This document shows positions 9,492 to 18,451 of a DNA stretch of 64,000 bases, in pieces. The stretch is from Pyrobaculum arsenaticum DSM 13514. Lineage in GTDB: Archaea; Thermoproteota; Thermoprotei; Thermoproteales; Thermoproteaceae. A program made the translations under genes and the position numbers. The stretch's first letter is position 1; each line of letters opens with the position of its first letter. The notes under the pieces are model-generated. The model did no database searches, was not told the DNA's origin, and saw only the letters and a program-made list of their open reading frames with translations. The stretch spans positions 1,240,001 to 1,304,000 of the forward strand of contig NC_009376.1 in the NCBI RefSeq assembly GCF_000016385.1, written 5' to 3'.

Positions 9492-9517
9492 GTAAATCAT
9501 AATTAAGAATAATTTAC
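9492..9517. promoter_or_regulatory. Inverted repeat upstream of the acetyl-CoA synthetase TATA box
   Basis: GTAAAT at 9492-9497 and ATTTAC at 9512-9517 form an inverted repeat with a 14-bp A/T-rich spacer. It lies just upstream of the AAAAAATATATAG TATA region (about 9528-9540) of acs, in an unusually AT-rich 136-bp divergent intergenic region. The position suits an activator or repressor site, but the spacer is all A/T with one exception and chance is possible. Confidence 0.3.
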
Positions 9518-9552
9518 AATAACTGTTAAAAAATATATAGTGCTTGCTATTA

Positions 9553-11517
9553 ATGTCATCTTCTCAAAAATTCAAAGCATGGGAGGGGCTATACAATAGG
9601 TGGGCAGAAGACCCGGAGGGCTTTTGGCGCGAGTTTATAGAAAAGACCACGCACCTTATCTACTGGGCTAAAAAGCCCGAGAGAATTTTTCAGTGGCAAC
9701 CCCCCGAGCCTTTCAAGTGGTTTGTTGGCGGCTACACAAATGCAGGTTACAGCGCGGTAGATTACAAGACGGGGCTTCTAGGCGAGAAGATTGCCTACAT
9801 CTACCTAAACCCCGAGGCGGGGGCGGAGCGGAAGGTGACATACGGCGAATTGGCGTCGTATGTCTACAAATTCAGCGCCGCCCTGAGAGCTGCCGGGGTG
9901 AAGAAGGGGGACACTATCCTCGTCTACATGCCTAACTCAATTGAGGCTGTTGCGGCTATACTGGCTGCGGCGCGTGTAGGAGCCGTCTCCACCACCGTCT
10001 TTGCCGGATTTTCACCGAAGGCAGTGGCCGATAGGATAGAGCTGGTAGAGCCCAAGATCGTATTCACCCAAGACTACTCGCTACGCAGAGGAAGAAAAAT
10101 CCCGCTTAAGGCAAATATCGACGAGGCGTTTAAGATATCAGCGTGGCGGCCATCCCTCGTGGTGGTAAAGAAGACGGAGGAGGGAGGAGATGTGCCGATG
10201 GAAAAGGGGCGGGATATCTGGCTTGAGGAGTTTCTCGAAATGGGGAAGGGCCACTCGGCGCATCCCGAGTTTGTAGAGTCCAACGAGCCCCTCTTCGTCT
10301 TGCCCACCTCAGGCACCACGGCAAAGCCCAAGCCCGTGGTACACGTACATGGAGGCTACCAGGTATGGATCATATACGGCGCTCTGCTTGTGTACGGCCT
10401 CTCTGCCAACGATCTTATTTTCAACACAAGCGACATCGGGTGGATCGTGGGACAGAGCTATATAGTTTTCGCGCCGCTGATTATGGGCGCCACCTCTATC
10501 CTATTCGACGGCGCTATAGACTACCCCAAGCCCGACCTATTCTGGGAGATCGTGGAGAAGTACAAGCCGACGCTGATTTGGACCTCCCCCACGGCGGCGA
10601 GGCTTTTGATGAGGTACGGCACGAACTTGGCCATGAAACACGACCTCTCATCAGTAACGCGGGTAGTCACGGCTGGTGAGGTTCTGAACCCAGAAGTGTG
10701 GCGCTGGCTGTACGAGGACGTGTTCAGGAAGAGGGTGCCCGTAATAGACCACTGGTGGCAGACCGAGCTGGCAGGCCCCACAATTGGGTACTACTACGCC
10801 CTTGTAAGCGGCATGCCCCACGGCCTTGAGCACATGGAGATTAAGCCGGGCTCCGCCGGCGTCCCGCTACCGGGCGTCGAGGTGGAAGTAGTAGACGAGA
10901 GGGGCAACCCGGTGCCGCCTGGCCACAAGGGGACGTTGGTGATCAAAAGGCCGCATCCCGGCATGACGCCGACATTGTGGAGGGACCACCAGCGGTATTT
11001 AAACGACTATTGGGGCAGATACGAGGGGAAGTTGGTTTACTACACGGGCGACGCGGCTCACATGGATGAAGACGGCTACATCTGGTTCGCCGGGAGGGCC
11101 GATGAAGTGATTAAAATCGCCGGTCACAGGATAGGCACTATAGAGGTGGAGTCGGCCCTCGTTTCCCACCCAGCCGTCGCAGAGGCGGCTGTGGTGGGCG
11201 TCCCAGACCCGCTGAGGGGGGAGGCAATTGCCGCCTTCGTGGTGCTGAGGCCAGGCCGGCAACCCACAGAGGACCTCAAGAAGGATCTAATTGAACATGT
11301 GAGGAAGACCTTCGGCCCAATTGCGGTGTTCGCCGGGGTAGAGTTCGTCAACATGCTCCCCAAAACCCGTTCGGGGAAGATAATGAGGAGGGTGCTCAAG
11401 AGGCTGTGGACCGGCGAGCCGCTAGGAGATCTCTCAACAATAGAAGACGAGGCATCGATAGAGGAGGTTAAGGAGGCTGTCTCTAAAATGAAGTTTATAA
11501 AAACTGCCGAATTTTAA
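9553..11517 (+). CDS. acs: Acetyl-CoA synthetase, AMP-forming
   Basis: From the ATG at 9553 the product has 654 residues, the usual Acs length. It shows the P-loop PTSGTTAKPKP near residue 251, the acyl/adenylate pocket DHWWQTE with both tryptophans kept, the hinge/ATP motif YTGDAAHMDEDGYIWFAGR, and the catalytic-lysine motif PKTRSGKIMRR at the C-terminus. It activates acetate (or another short acid) to acyl-CoA with ATP. The double Trp argues for acetate or propionate; some Thermoproteales paralogues use hydroxy-acids in the dicarboxylate/4-hydroxybutyrate cycle, which cannot be excluded. A TTG at 9544 would add three residues, but the TATA box (about 9528-9540) places the transcript start at the ATG. 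Confidence 0.9.
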   Translation: MSSSQKFKAWEGLYNRWAEDPEGFWREFIEKTTHLIYWAKKPERIFQWQPPEPFKWFVGGYTNAGYSAVDYKTGLLGEKIAYIYLNPEAGAERKVTYGELASYVYKFSAALRAAGVKKGDTILVYMPNSIEAVAAILAAARVGAVSTTVFAGFSPKAVADRIELVEPKIVFTQDYSLRRGRKIPLKANIDEAFKISAWRPSLVVVKKTEEGGDVPMEKGRDIWLEEFLEMGKGHSAHPEFVESNEPLFVLPTSGTTAKPKPVVHVHGGYQVWIIYGALLVYGLSANDLIFNTSDIGWIVGQSYIVFAPLIMGATSILFDGAIDYPKPDLFWEIVEKYKPTLIWTSPTAARLLMRYGTNLAMKHDLSSVTRVVTAGEVLNPEVWRWLYEDVFRKRVPVIDHWWQTELAGPTIGYYYALVSGMPHGLEHMEIKPGSAGVPLPGVEVEVVDERGNPVPPGHKGTLVIKRPHPGMTPTLWRDHQRYLNDYWGRYEGKLVYYTGDAAHMDEDGYIWFAGRADEVIKIAGHRIGTIEVESALVSHPAVAEAAVVGVPDPLRGEAIAAFVVLRPGRQPTEDLKKDLIEHVRKTFGPIAVFAGVEFVNMLPKTRSGKIMRRVLKRLWTGEPLGDLSTIEDEASIEEVKEAVSKMKFIKTAEF

Positions 11518-11559
11518 ATCACAAAGTTATAGCTCAAAACCTCCGCTATTTGAGGTTTC

Positions 11560-12219
11560 ATGGATCGTGTTCCTCAACATGAGTGGGAGGCGCCGAAGTA
11601 TTGGCACAACTTTGTCCCCGATGTCCCAAAGCCTCTGCCGCCGTATTTGAAACCCAACGATAGGAGCCGGTTAGACCGGAGGAGTTCGAAGGCCTCTTCG
11701 CCAAGGAGTTGGTTAGGCAAGTGTTTTCACAAGAAAGGCAGATCGCCATCCCGCACGAGGTGAGGGACGTGTATCTCACTTAGCGCCCATCGCCGTACAC
11801 CCGACCCCGGCGACTTGAGAGGCACCTTGGCACCCCAGCCAGGATCTACTACAAGTTTGAGGACTGTCCCCGCATGGGAGTCACAGACTCAACACAGCAG
11901 TGGCTTACCTCTAGTGTCGAGGGAGGGGGCCACAGGAGACCACTGAGGCAGGTGCTGGGAAGAAGGGATGCTCCGTGGCGTTTGCCGCCTCTTTCTTCTG
12001 AGTCAAGGCCACCGTATACTTAGTGAGGGCGTCATACTTGTAGAAGCCATACCGCCGGGTGATAACGGAACCATGAGGCGCCAGGATTATACTGAGCCCA
12101 AGCGATAGGCCCATTGCTGGGAGAAAATCGCTTGCAAAAGATCCACAAAACCCCGTCTCGTATGACTTAGCTATAACATCGTGGGGACAGGGTTATGTCG
12201 AGAGCCAAGTCCTCGCATA
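11560..12219 (+). pseudogene. Decayed tryptophan synthase beta, TrpB2 type (C-terminal half lost)
   Basis: Three frames read together give a TrpB2 N-terminal half. From the ATG at 11560, frame 1 reads YWHNFVPDVPKPLPPYLKP. After a one-base loss near 11662 the next frame reads EPVRPEEFEGLFAKELVRQ and ends in LERHLGTPARIYYKFED, with a TAG at 11781. After a second shift near 11873, GSHRLNTAVAY, TEAGAG, KATVYLVRASY, KPYRRVITEP and LSPSD follow to a TAG at 12217-12219, with further stops at 11999 and in the SY-KP and P-GA positions. These match conserved blocks of TrpB2 in order. The PLP lysine of GSHK is Arg here. Nothing like the C-terminal half follows before the KDG-aldolase gene. An intact trpB lies at 38824. 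Confidence 0.88.
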
Positions 12220-12299
12220 GGGCAAGGGAGGCTAAATCTCAGAGACCTTAGCCATTTATCGATAGTCATGCTATTAAAGGACATTATAGTCTATGCAAT

Positions 12300-13163
12300 A
12301 TGGACATAATCGCACCGATAATAACTCCTTTTAGATCGGGGAAAGTAGATGTAGAGACTTTCATAAACCACGCAAAAAATATAATGAAGAAGGGCGTGGA
12401 TGCGCTTTTCGTCGCTGGGACTACGGGTCTTGGGCCTGCGCTGAGCCTTGAGGAGAGAGAGGCGTTGCTAGAGGTAGCCTCGTCGGTTACCAGGAGGGTG
12501 ATTATGCAAGTCGGGTTCTTGAACGTGTATGACGTTTTGGCCTTGGTGAAGTACGCAGAAAAATTCGACATAGAGGCCGTGGCGTCTGTCCCGCCGTACT
12601 ACTTCCCCGGACTTTCCCAGAGACAGGTGGCGAAGTATTTTAGAGAGCTTTGCGCCGCCACAAGCCTACCAGTATACCTCTACAACTACCCCGCCGCAGT
12701 AGGCAGAAATGTAGATGCGGAAATGGCAAAGGCGATAGGTTGTCTCAAGGGGGTGAAAGACACAAACCCAGACTTAGCACATACTCTCGCCTACAAGCGG
12801 CTAATGCCTGAGATTAAAGCCTACAAAGGCTCTGATTCGTTAGTAATGGCATCCTTCGCAGTTGGTTTAGACGGCGTAATTGTAGCGTCTGCCAACTACA
12901 TCCCAGACGTTTTAGTAAAAATTAGAGACGCCGTCTTGAAAGGAGATGTGGAAAAAGCCAAACGCTTACAATTCCTCATAAACGAAATCCTAGAGGTGGC
13001 GACGCCTTTGGGGTACAACTCTTCGGTGTACGAGCTAGTGAGGATCTTCCAGGGGTACGACCCCGGCGAGCCTAGACCCCCAATCTATCCGCTGGAGAGC
13101 GAAGAAAGAGAGAAACTAGCTAAAGCGGTGTCAAGAATAAAAGAGACACTGAATAAGCTATAG
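12300..13163 (+). CDS. kdgA: 2-keto-3-deoxygluconate (KDG/KDPG) aldolase
   Basis: The 287-residue DHDPS/NAL-superfamily protein has GTTGLG at 40-45, YNYP at 128-131 (catalytic Y130) and the Schiff-base lysine K153 in GVKDTNPD, matching the arrangement of Sulfolobus and Thermoproteus KDG aldolases. It splits 2-keto-3-deoxy-(6-phospho)gluconate to pyruvate and glyceraldehyde (3-phosphate) in the branched Entner-Doudoroff pathway. DHDPS usually has GTTGE at the first motif; G-L-G points to the aldolase. The start is ATG at 12300, with TATTAAAGG at about 12271-12279 upstream. KDG kinase and gluconate dehydratase are not adjacent. Confidence 0.87.
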   Translation: MDIIAPIITPFRSGKVDVETFINHAKNIMKKGVDALFVAGTTGLGPALSLEEREALLEVASSVTRRVIMQVGFLNVYDVLALVKYAEKFDIEAVASVPPYYFPGLSQRQVAKYFRELCAATSLPVYLYNYPAAVGRNVDAEMAKAIGCLKGVKDTNPDLAHTLAYKRLMPEIKAYKGSDSLVMASFAVGLDGVIVASANYIPDVLVKIRDAVLKGDVEKAKRLQFLINEILEVATPLGYNSSVYELVRIFQGYDPGEPRPPIYPLESEEREKLAKAVSRIKETLNKL

Positions 13164-13580
13164 CTATAAACAGCGCAGACGCCTCCTTACCCACTTTTAG
13201 CCACACGTGGTCATTTCTGGCAGATGCTCTTTTTGGATCCGGTTCCAGGTAGCTACGACGGCATTCCGGAGAGCCCCTCGATCAACACTACTAAGTGACA
13301 TGCACATTACTACGCTACGTGCGGCAGGTCAGCGGAGCTCTTCAACTGAGCCGGGCGGGTCAAGACGCGCACAAACCCCCTGCTGGAGCAGGCAAGTCCC
13401 TTCGACGGCGGCCCAGTCTCCGTCACGCCGCTGGCCAGGCGCCACGCCGGCTGCATCATACTCCCCTGTACGGCGCCAGTTCGCTCACCCTCTTCACCAC
13501 AGCACCTTTTCCATTGACCCGACGGTGCTCACCGCCGTGGGCTCGTGAGGGTCGAAAACCTCGCAACGAAAAAAGCGGTT
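13164..13580. other. Gene-less interval, possible coding remnant
   Basis: These 417 bases between kdgA and the FAH-family gene hold no ORF with a convincing start and recognisable product. The + strand at about 13290-13500 is GC-rich and open for long stretches in all three frames. One frame reads LLEQASPFDGGPVSVTPLAR, which looks protein-like, but I cannot assign a family and no frame is consistently better. A decayed gene is possible. Confidence 0.35.
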
Positions 13581-14468
13581 TTATTCCTCTATTACGTAGT
13601 TCCTAAGCAGACCTACAGTCTCCACTTCTGCCTCGACGATGTCGCCGCCTTTTAGGAACTTGCCCTTGGGATATCCCACTCCTGGCGGGGTGCCGGTGAA
13701 TATCATGTCGCCTGGCTTGAGGGTTATGCCCTGGGACGCCCAGTGTATCAACAGCTGAACGTTGAATATTAGGTCTGAGGTATTGCCCTCTTGCTCCAGC
13801 TGGCCGTTGACCCACAGCCTAAGCCCCAGCTTGTTGGGGTCTGGCACCTCGTCCTTAGTAACAATCCAAGGCCCCACCGGTGCCGCTGTGTCCATGGATT
13901 TGCCCCATATCCAGTTGAATCCGTACTGAGTAGCTGGGTACTGCCAATCCCTTATCGACACATCGTTGCCTACTGTATAGCCAAAGACGTAGTCAAGCGC
14001 CCTCTCGGGGTCGATGTACTTGCCGGCTCTCCCAATGACAACCACAAGCTCCACCTCCCAGTCCAACTTCTGCACTACACGGTGTTTTATTATCGGCCTC
14101 TCGTGGCCAACGAGGGCGTTCGGCAACTTGGGGAAGAAGTAGGGGCGGGGCGGGGGCTCGTGCCCCATCTCCTTGCCGTGGGATCTGTAGTTGACAGCCA
14201 CTGCGAGCACCTTCTCGGGATCCTGCACGGGAGGCTCCCAGACCACCTCATGCGGCGCGTAGAAGGGCCCTCTCGCCTCGGCCTCTATTTTTCTTATAAT
14301 TTCAAGGGCGGGCTCCCCCACGGCTATGAGCTTCCTCATGCTGTAAAGGAAGTCCGGCGCTTCGTACGCGCCGAAAACCGCCTTGTATGCTTCCGGCAAA
14401 TCAAGTATTTTCCCATCCTTCCAAAGACCCACCTTCACTACGTTTTTTCTAAAAGTGAGCAACTTCAC
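13581..14468 (-). CDS. Fumarylacetoacetate hydrolase (FAH) family protein
   Basis: The FAH fold is clear: VNYRSHGKEMGHEPPPRPYF, the metal-site region LDWEVELVVVIG, GNDVSIRDWQ, KSMDTAAPVGPW, and the C-terminal PGDMIFTGTPPGVG. The family cleaves or dehydrates 2-oxo-acids (acylpyruvases, 2-oxo-hept-3-ene-1,7-dioate hydratase, 2-keto-3-deoxy-arabinonate dehydratase); the exact substrate is unknown, but kdgA nearby hints at sugar-acid metabolism. I chose the GTG at 14468 (295 residues, starting MKLLTFRKN like other family members) because TTTATAAAA at about 14488-14496 is 24 bp upstream. An ATG at 14486 would lie almost inside the TATA box. Confidence 0.85.
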   Translation of the reverse strand: MKLLTFRKNVVKVGLWKDGKILDLPEAYKAVFGAYEAPDFLYSMRKLIAVGEPALEIIRKIEAEARGPFYAPHEVVWEPPVQDPEKVLAVAVNYRSHGKEMGHEPPPRPYFFPKLPNALVGHERPIIKHRVVQKLDWEVELVVVIGRAGKYIDPERALDYVFGYTVGNDVSIRDWQYPATQYGFNWIWGKSMDTAAPVGPWIVTKDEVPDPNKLGLRLWVNGQLEQEGNTSDLIFNVQLLIHWASQGITLKPGDMIFTGTPPGVGYPKGKFLKGGDIVEAEVETVGLLRNYVIEE

Positions 14469-14687
14469 ATGCGGCTTAATCCGCATTTTTATAAAGATAT
14501 TGCTTTTCAAAACGACTCGGAGACATCGCCCCTTACAATCCCGCTTCGGCGGAGAAAAGCCGTAGCCCAACTTCGCCCCCTTTCACGAACAATGTCTGAC
14601 AAGTATAATGCCGCACCTCTGTGCTCATCGGTGCGTCTTTCAGATTTTCGCAACGGTACGGTTTAAAACTACCACGTTTTTTGCAAG

Positions 14688-15416
14688 GTGCCCAGCTGGC
14701 GTACACACCGCGCTATTGTAAAGGCCGCCTGGCCTCCTGAACTCCCCCGGGGCGAGCTCCTCCGCGGCGTATTGAGGGGAGTTGTGGAGCCGGACATAGA
14801 GGCGGACCTCGTGACTAGGTGTAGGAAGAAGAGGTGCCGGGAGGCGAGGGCGCCTCATCACGACCCGCCCGAGGCTTTGGTAAGGTGGTACTACGACCTC
14901 GCCCACTTCTTCCGCGCCAGCGGTGACATGTACAGCGCGGGGAGGGCGCTAGGGAGGGCCCTCCACTACCTCCACGACGGGGCGGTCAAGACGAAGAAGT
15001 GGCTCTTGCTCAACGTCCACGACGACGTGGAGGCTCAGATGGACCAACTAGCTTCCCAGCTCCCACACATCTGCAACGGCGCTAAGCACAGGCGCTCCAA
15101 CAACCCCGTAGAAGCCCTCTGCCACGCCTACGCCCTCACCTCTGCACTACTGAGACAATTTGCCGCCGACGCAATCTCCCCCCAGGTAGGCGCCTACTAC
15201 AAGGCGAGGGGGAGGCGGAAGAAGATATACGCGACGTCGGCAGTGGTAGTAGCCGCAGTTGCAACCGCCGTTGCAATGCCCTATGCGGCCTTAGTGCCGG
15301 CCGCTGTGGGGCTTCTAGCTATTTCCTTTTGGATGCCGCGCGACTACGTCTTGGCCATGAGGGGAGGGGCCATGTGCCTTAGGCCCACGTGGGGGAGGCC
15401 GGCGATGACGTGCTGA
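14688..15416 (+). CDS. Conserved-looking protein with His-rich helical domain and C-terminal membrane segments
   Basis: The 242-residue product starts at GTG 14688, 25 bp after GGTTTAAAAC (about 14657-14666). Residues 40-130 are helical and rich in His/Asp (HHDPPEALVRWYYDLAHFF, ALHYLHDGAV, NVHDDVEAQMDQL), reminiscent of zinc-dependent phospholipase C or S1/P1-type helical metal sites, but I cannot confirm the family. Residues 182-225 form two hydrophobic segments, suggesting anchoring in the membrane. The gene ends 2 bp before the convergent MNT gene. Confidence 0.65.
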   Translation: MPSWRTHRAIVKAAWPPELPRGELLRGVLRGVVEPDIEADLVTRCRKKRCREARAPHHDPPEALVRWYYDLAHFFRASGDMYSAGRALGRALHYLHDGAVKTKKWLLLNVHDDVEAQMDQLASQLPHICNGAKHRRSNNPVEALCHAYALTSALLRQFAADAISPQVGAYYKARGRRKKIYATSAVVVAAVATAVAMPYAALVPAAVGLLAISFWMPRDYVLAMRGGAMCLRPTWGRPAMTC

Positions 15417-15418
15417 TA

Positions 15419-15784
15419 CTACCGCGTCTTGGAGCACTTCCTCGCGCGGCTTACCAGCTCGGCGGCTAAGGCCAAGTCGTCTTTAAGCACGACGCCAATG
15501 GCCACATCCTCCGCAATGGGGTAGCACTTCTCCACGGCGTTGAGCGCCTCAGCCGCGGTGAGCGCAATTATCTCAACGCCCGCGGCCCAGACGTCTAAAA
15601 GCCGGCGGTGTGGCGGCTCTCTAAACTCGCCGATGATCAACAAATCCACATCGCTGTCCTCGGAGAAGTCTCCTCTGGCAAAGGAGCCCACCAAGAAGAC
15701 CGTCCCTCTTACTCTAGACGCCACCTCCGCCGCCCTTCTCAAAGCCTCTTCTCTCAGCCTCCTCCTCCACTCAACAACCGCCAT
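15419..15784 (-). CDS. MNT-type minimal nucleotidyltransferase (antitoxin-like)
   Basis: The 121-residue protein carries the MNT signature GSFARGDFSEDSDVD at residues 33-47, which fits the GS-x10-D-x-D pattern of minimal nucleotidyltransferases. In characterised HEPN-MNT systems the MNT protein modifies and neutralises the HEPN partner. Its start lies 31 bp inside the end of the upstream HEPN gene, so the two are one translational unit. Confidence 0.85.
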   Translation of the reverse strand: MAVVEWRRRLREEALRRAAEVASRVRGTVFLVGSFARGDFSEDSDVDLLIIGEFREPPHRRLLDVWAAGVEIIALTAAEALNAVEKCYPIAEDVAIGVVLKDDLALAAELVSRARKCSKTR

Positions 15785-16167
15785 GCTTCCTTGACGAAGG
15801 CGATTATCCTCTCGGCGGCTCTCACTGCGGCTTCCGCGTCTCCTCGCGTGTAGTACTCGTAGGGAATCCCCTCGCTCCAGGCGTCTACATACCTTGTGGG
15901 GACGTAGAACTTGTCTAGCAACGCGGCGTGCTCCAGCACCTTTTCGCCCACCTCAACAAACGCGGAGGCCTCCCTCAAAAGCCTCAGCACAGAGTGTCCC
16001 CTCGACGGCTTTCCCACGCCGTACAGCAACGCCTTGGTGGCGAACTCGGCCGCTTGGTGAGCCTTAAAGCAGGCCCAGTTGTAGTCCCCTGCCTCCATGT
16101 CCCTCTCCGCAGACCGCAACGTCCTCTCAGCCATGTCTATCCAACGTCTGAACTCCTCATGATCCAC
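15754..16167 (-). CDS. HEPN-domain protein (COG2250-like), partner of MNT
   Basis: The 137-residue all-helical protein (RTLRSAERDMEAGDYNWACF, KAHQAAEFATKALLYG, GHSVLRLL) is a HEPN-domain protein of the type normally paired with a small nucleotidyltransferase. HEPN proteins of toxin-antitoxin pairs are often RNases; I do not see the R-x4-H-x-Y motif of the HepT group, so nuclease activity is uncertain. It overlaps the downstream MNT gene by 31 bp. Confidence 0.82.
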   Translation of the reverse strand: MDHEEFRRWIDMAERTLRSAERDMEAGDYNWACFKAHQAAEFATKALLYGVGKPSRGHSVLRLLREASAFVEVGEKVLEHAALLDKFYVPTRYVDAWSEGIPYEYYTRGDAEAAVRAAERIIAFVKEAWRLLSGGGG

Positions 16168-16193
16168 GGCTAATCTTGCTCGCCTTTTAAAAA

Positions 16194-18227
16194 CTACCTC
16201 AGCGGGATTTCTGCCAGCTCCTTAAATGTGTCAATGTCGAACATCTTCACGCTGTCTGTCGCTATCGTAAATACTGTGTTGTTCACATATAGCGATCTGA
16301 CCGCGCCCCAGTGCTCCATTAGGTACAGAAGCTTCAGCCCCTCTGAGAAGCTTATCGCCGCGATCCCAGCCGGGATGCCGTAGTGCCCAGCAGTTACTGG
16401 AATCATCACCAGCCTCTTGTCAGGGCGTATGGTAAAGGCGTGATGGTCAAAGAGGGCTGGGCTCCTGGACCCCTCCATCTTTACATATGCCACCTCCTTT
16501 ATGTCTCTGGGGTTCGAAGCGTCGAACAGCGATACCTTAAGCGACCCGTCTTCGACCCCGACGCCTAGCAACATGCCGCCGCCTAGGGGGTGTAGGTACT
16601 CGCTGTAGCCCGGTATTTTGAGAAAGCCGAGCACAGCTGGCTTCTCCGGGTTGCTCACGTCTACGGCGTAGAGGGGATCCACCTGGCGGAAGGTCACCAA
16701 AAAGAACAAGTCGCCGATTAGCCTAGCCGCGTATATCCTCTCCCCCTTTGCCAAACCGCCGAGGCGGCCAACAACCCTAAGCTCAGCTGGGGATACGACA
16801 AAGACGTTGTTAAGGCTCTCCCCCTTGGGTGTTATAACCACGTCGAAAACAGGCGGCCAGTAGGGGGGCGAAGGAGGCGGCCTAATGACCACCCGCCGCT
16901 CACTGCACTGCGACCCCGTACACTCCAACACGTTGATACCCACGTCGGTCGTGGGTATGGGCGGCAGTATCGGTTTTGGCTCAACCAGCGACGCTGTGTA
17001 GTTCGAGGCAGTGGTGGCCACAATTAAGTAGCCCTTGTACTCCTCAAGCGAGAACTGGTCCAAGACGCGGCCTTGCAGATCCACGTAGCCCTGGTAGGCC
17101 ACGTCGACGCCCCTCACCGAGAAGACGTGTATCCTCGTGGTCTCGTTGAAGACGTACGCCGACAGCGCTGTGGAAACTCTTCTTAAAACCTCCTCCGCCT
17201 CGGCGGCGGGTAAAGACGCGATGTAGCTCCTGGCTATTTTCAAAGCACCTGTGAGGTTACCCCGCTGTAGCTCAGACTTAATACTAGCCCCGACTTCGCC
17301 GGGGGCCACATCTGCCAGTATACCCAGCGCCTTGGCAAGGGCCTCAGCATAAGGCGATCCCGACGACGCCACGTACAGCCGGGTTGCGCTCATGTAAATC
17401 CACGTAGCTTGGGATATCAGGAGGGAGACCTCGCCCATCTTTCCGCTGTTCAGGTCCACAGCGGCGACTGTGGTAAAGGAAGTTGGGAGAGGATCAACCA
17501 GGTACACCCTCTCCGGCCTAATCGGCGCCCCGTTTACCCTGGGCACGCCCTCGGGCCTCGCCGGCGTGGAAAGCACTAGGTACACCGTGCCGTTAATCAT
17601 CCTTGCCCCAACCAGCGTTCCGCTGTACACAACTGCCCCCCTAGCCGCCGGGGCGTGTGGGTCTGAAATATCGTAAATCTCTAAGGCTGTAGACGCCACT
17701 GCGCCGCCCCCGATGGGATACCTCACCGTGACCACAGCCAGGACGCCTCCCCACAAGAATAGGCCCTCCGCCGTGCCGTTAGGCTTAATAGCCGAGATGA
17801 GCCTCCTAGCGGATGCGTCAATTAGGTAAACTCTCTCTCCAGAAGCCACTGCGATTATCCTCCCGTCAGTTTTCACAATGTCCAGCTCGTCGACGCCGGC
17901 CACCTGGACGTTTGTAGTGGAAAACACGCGCCTCGCCGAATCTCCGGCAACTTGTGCGGCTACTGGGACGGCAGTCCACGCAACAGCCGGGGCGACTGCG
18001 AAGGGGACATAGCCGTATGCAACCTCAGCTTCGGCCACCAGCGAGACAAACCTCACCAGCTCCTCGTACGAGGAGAAGTTTCTGAGAGACTTTATCCCCC
18101 CAGAGACGGCGGGCGGGGCACCCGCCGGCGGCGGGGACTGAGGGACAGAGGGAACAGACAACGAGTATAGTAGGAATATAAGCGCCGTGATAGTAAATGC
18201 AAGCGCCGCTAACTGAACTTTTGCCAT
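16194..18227 (-). CDS. Secreted/membrane-anchored C-terminal beta-propeller protein
   Basis: From the ATG at 18227 the product has 677 residues: an N-terminal hydrophobic segment (VQLAALAFTITALIFLLYSL), a Pro-rich linker, then the VAGVDELDIVKTDGRIIAVA signature of the archaeal/bacterial beta-propeller family PF09826, with repeated DI-D and YLVD blades to the end. The function of this family is not established; it faces outward. The TATA-like TTTTATATTT at about 18246-18255 is 24 bp upstream of this start, which favours it over the ATG at 18242. Confidence 0.85.
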   Translation of the reverse strand: MAKVQLAALAFTITALIFLLYSLSVPSVPQSPPPAGAPPAVSGGIKSLRNFSSYEELVRFVSLVAEAEVAYGYVPFAVAPAVAWTAVPVAAQVAGDSARRVFSTTNVQVAGVDELDIVKTDGRIIAVASGERVYLIDASARRLISAIKPNGTAEGLFLWGGVLAVVTVRYPIGGGAVASTALEIYDISDPHAPAARGAVVYSGTLVGARMINGTVYLVLSTPARPEGVPRVNGAPIRPERVYLVDPLPTSFTTVAAVDLNSGKMGEVSLLISQATWIYMSATRLYVASSGSPYAEALAKALGILADVAPGEVGASIKSELQRGNLTGALKIARSYIASLPAAEAEEVLRRVSTALSAYVFNETTRIHVFSVRGVDVAYQGYVDLQGRVLDQFSLEEYKGYLIVATTASNYTASLVEPKPILPPIPTTDVGINVLECTGSQCSERRVVIRPPPSPPYWPPVFDVVITPKGESLNNVFVVSPAELRVVGRLGGLAKGERIYAARLIGDLFFLVTFRQVDPLYAVDVSNPEKPAVLGFLKIPGYSEYLHPLGGGMLLGVGVEDGSLKVSLFDASNPRDIKEVAYVKMEGSRSPALFDHHAFTIRPDKRLVMIPVTAGHYGIPAGIAAISFSEGLKLLYLMEHWGAVRSLYVNNTVFTIATDSVKMFDIDTFKELAEIPLR

Positions 18228-18309
18228 GAATAGGCCTATCACTAAATATAAAACTTTCTGCAGTAGCTTTGCCTACATGTCTTTTAAAATACCCGGCCAC
18301 GTGGCGGAC

Positions 18310-18361
18310 GTGATGTAAGTGGCCAGGCCCGATCTGTGAGGACTACAGCCCGGTTAGCTGA
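18310..18361 (+). ncRNA. Candidate C/D-box sRNA 1
   Basis: A C-box-like GTGATGT (18310-18316) begins 24 bp after a TATA-like TTTTAAAATA (about 18281-18291). It is followed by a 12-base guide-length stretch, a weak D' (CCGA), a C'-like GTGAGGA (18336-18342), a 15-base stretch and a perfect D box CTGA (18358-18361). Length and order fit crenarchaeal C/D sRNAs, but the C box differs from RTGATGA at its last base and D' is weak. Confidence 0.38.
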
Positions 18362-18398
18362 TTCTACAGCCTTATAAAGCACTAATCAGAGGCTTCCT

Positions 18399-18447
18399 GT
18401 GATAACCCTTTCCCTCCCGGAGGCGTGAAGAGGCGTCGCGTTGCTGC
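18399..18447 (+). ncRNA. Candidate C/D-box sRNA 2
   Basis: A TATA-like CTTATAAAG (18371-18379) lies 24 bp before a C-box-like GTGATAA (18399-18405). A 12-base stretch, CGGA (18418-18421), ggc, C'-like GTGAAGA (18425-18431), a 12-base stretch and CTGC (18444-18447) follow. The spacing is right for a C/D sRNA but the D and D' boxes are each one base off CTGA. It abuts the 3' end of the convergent protease gene. Confidence 0.25.
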
Positions 18448-18451
18448 CCAG

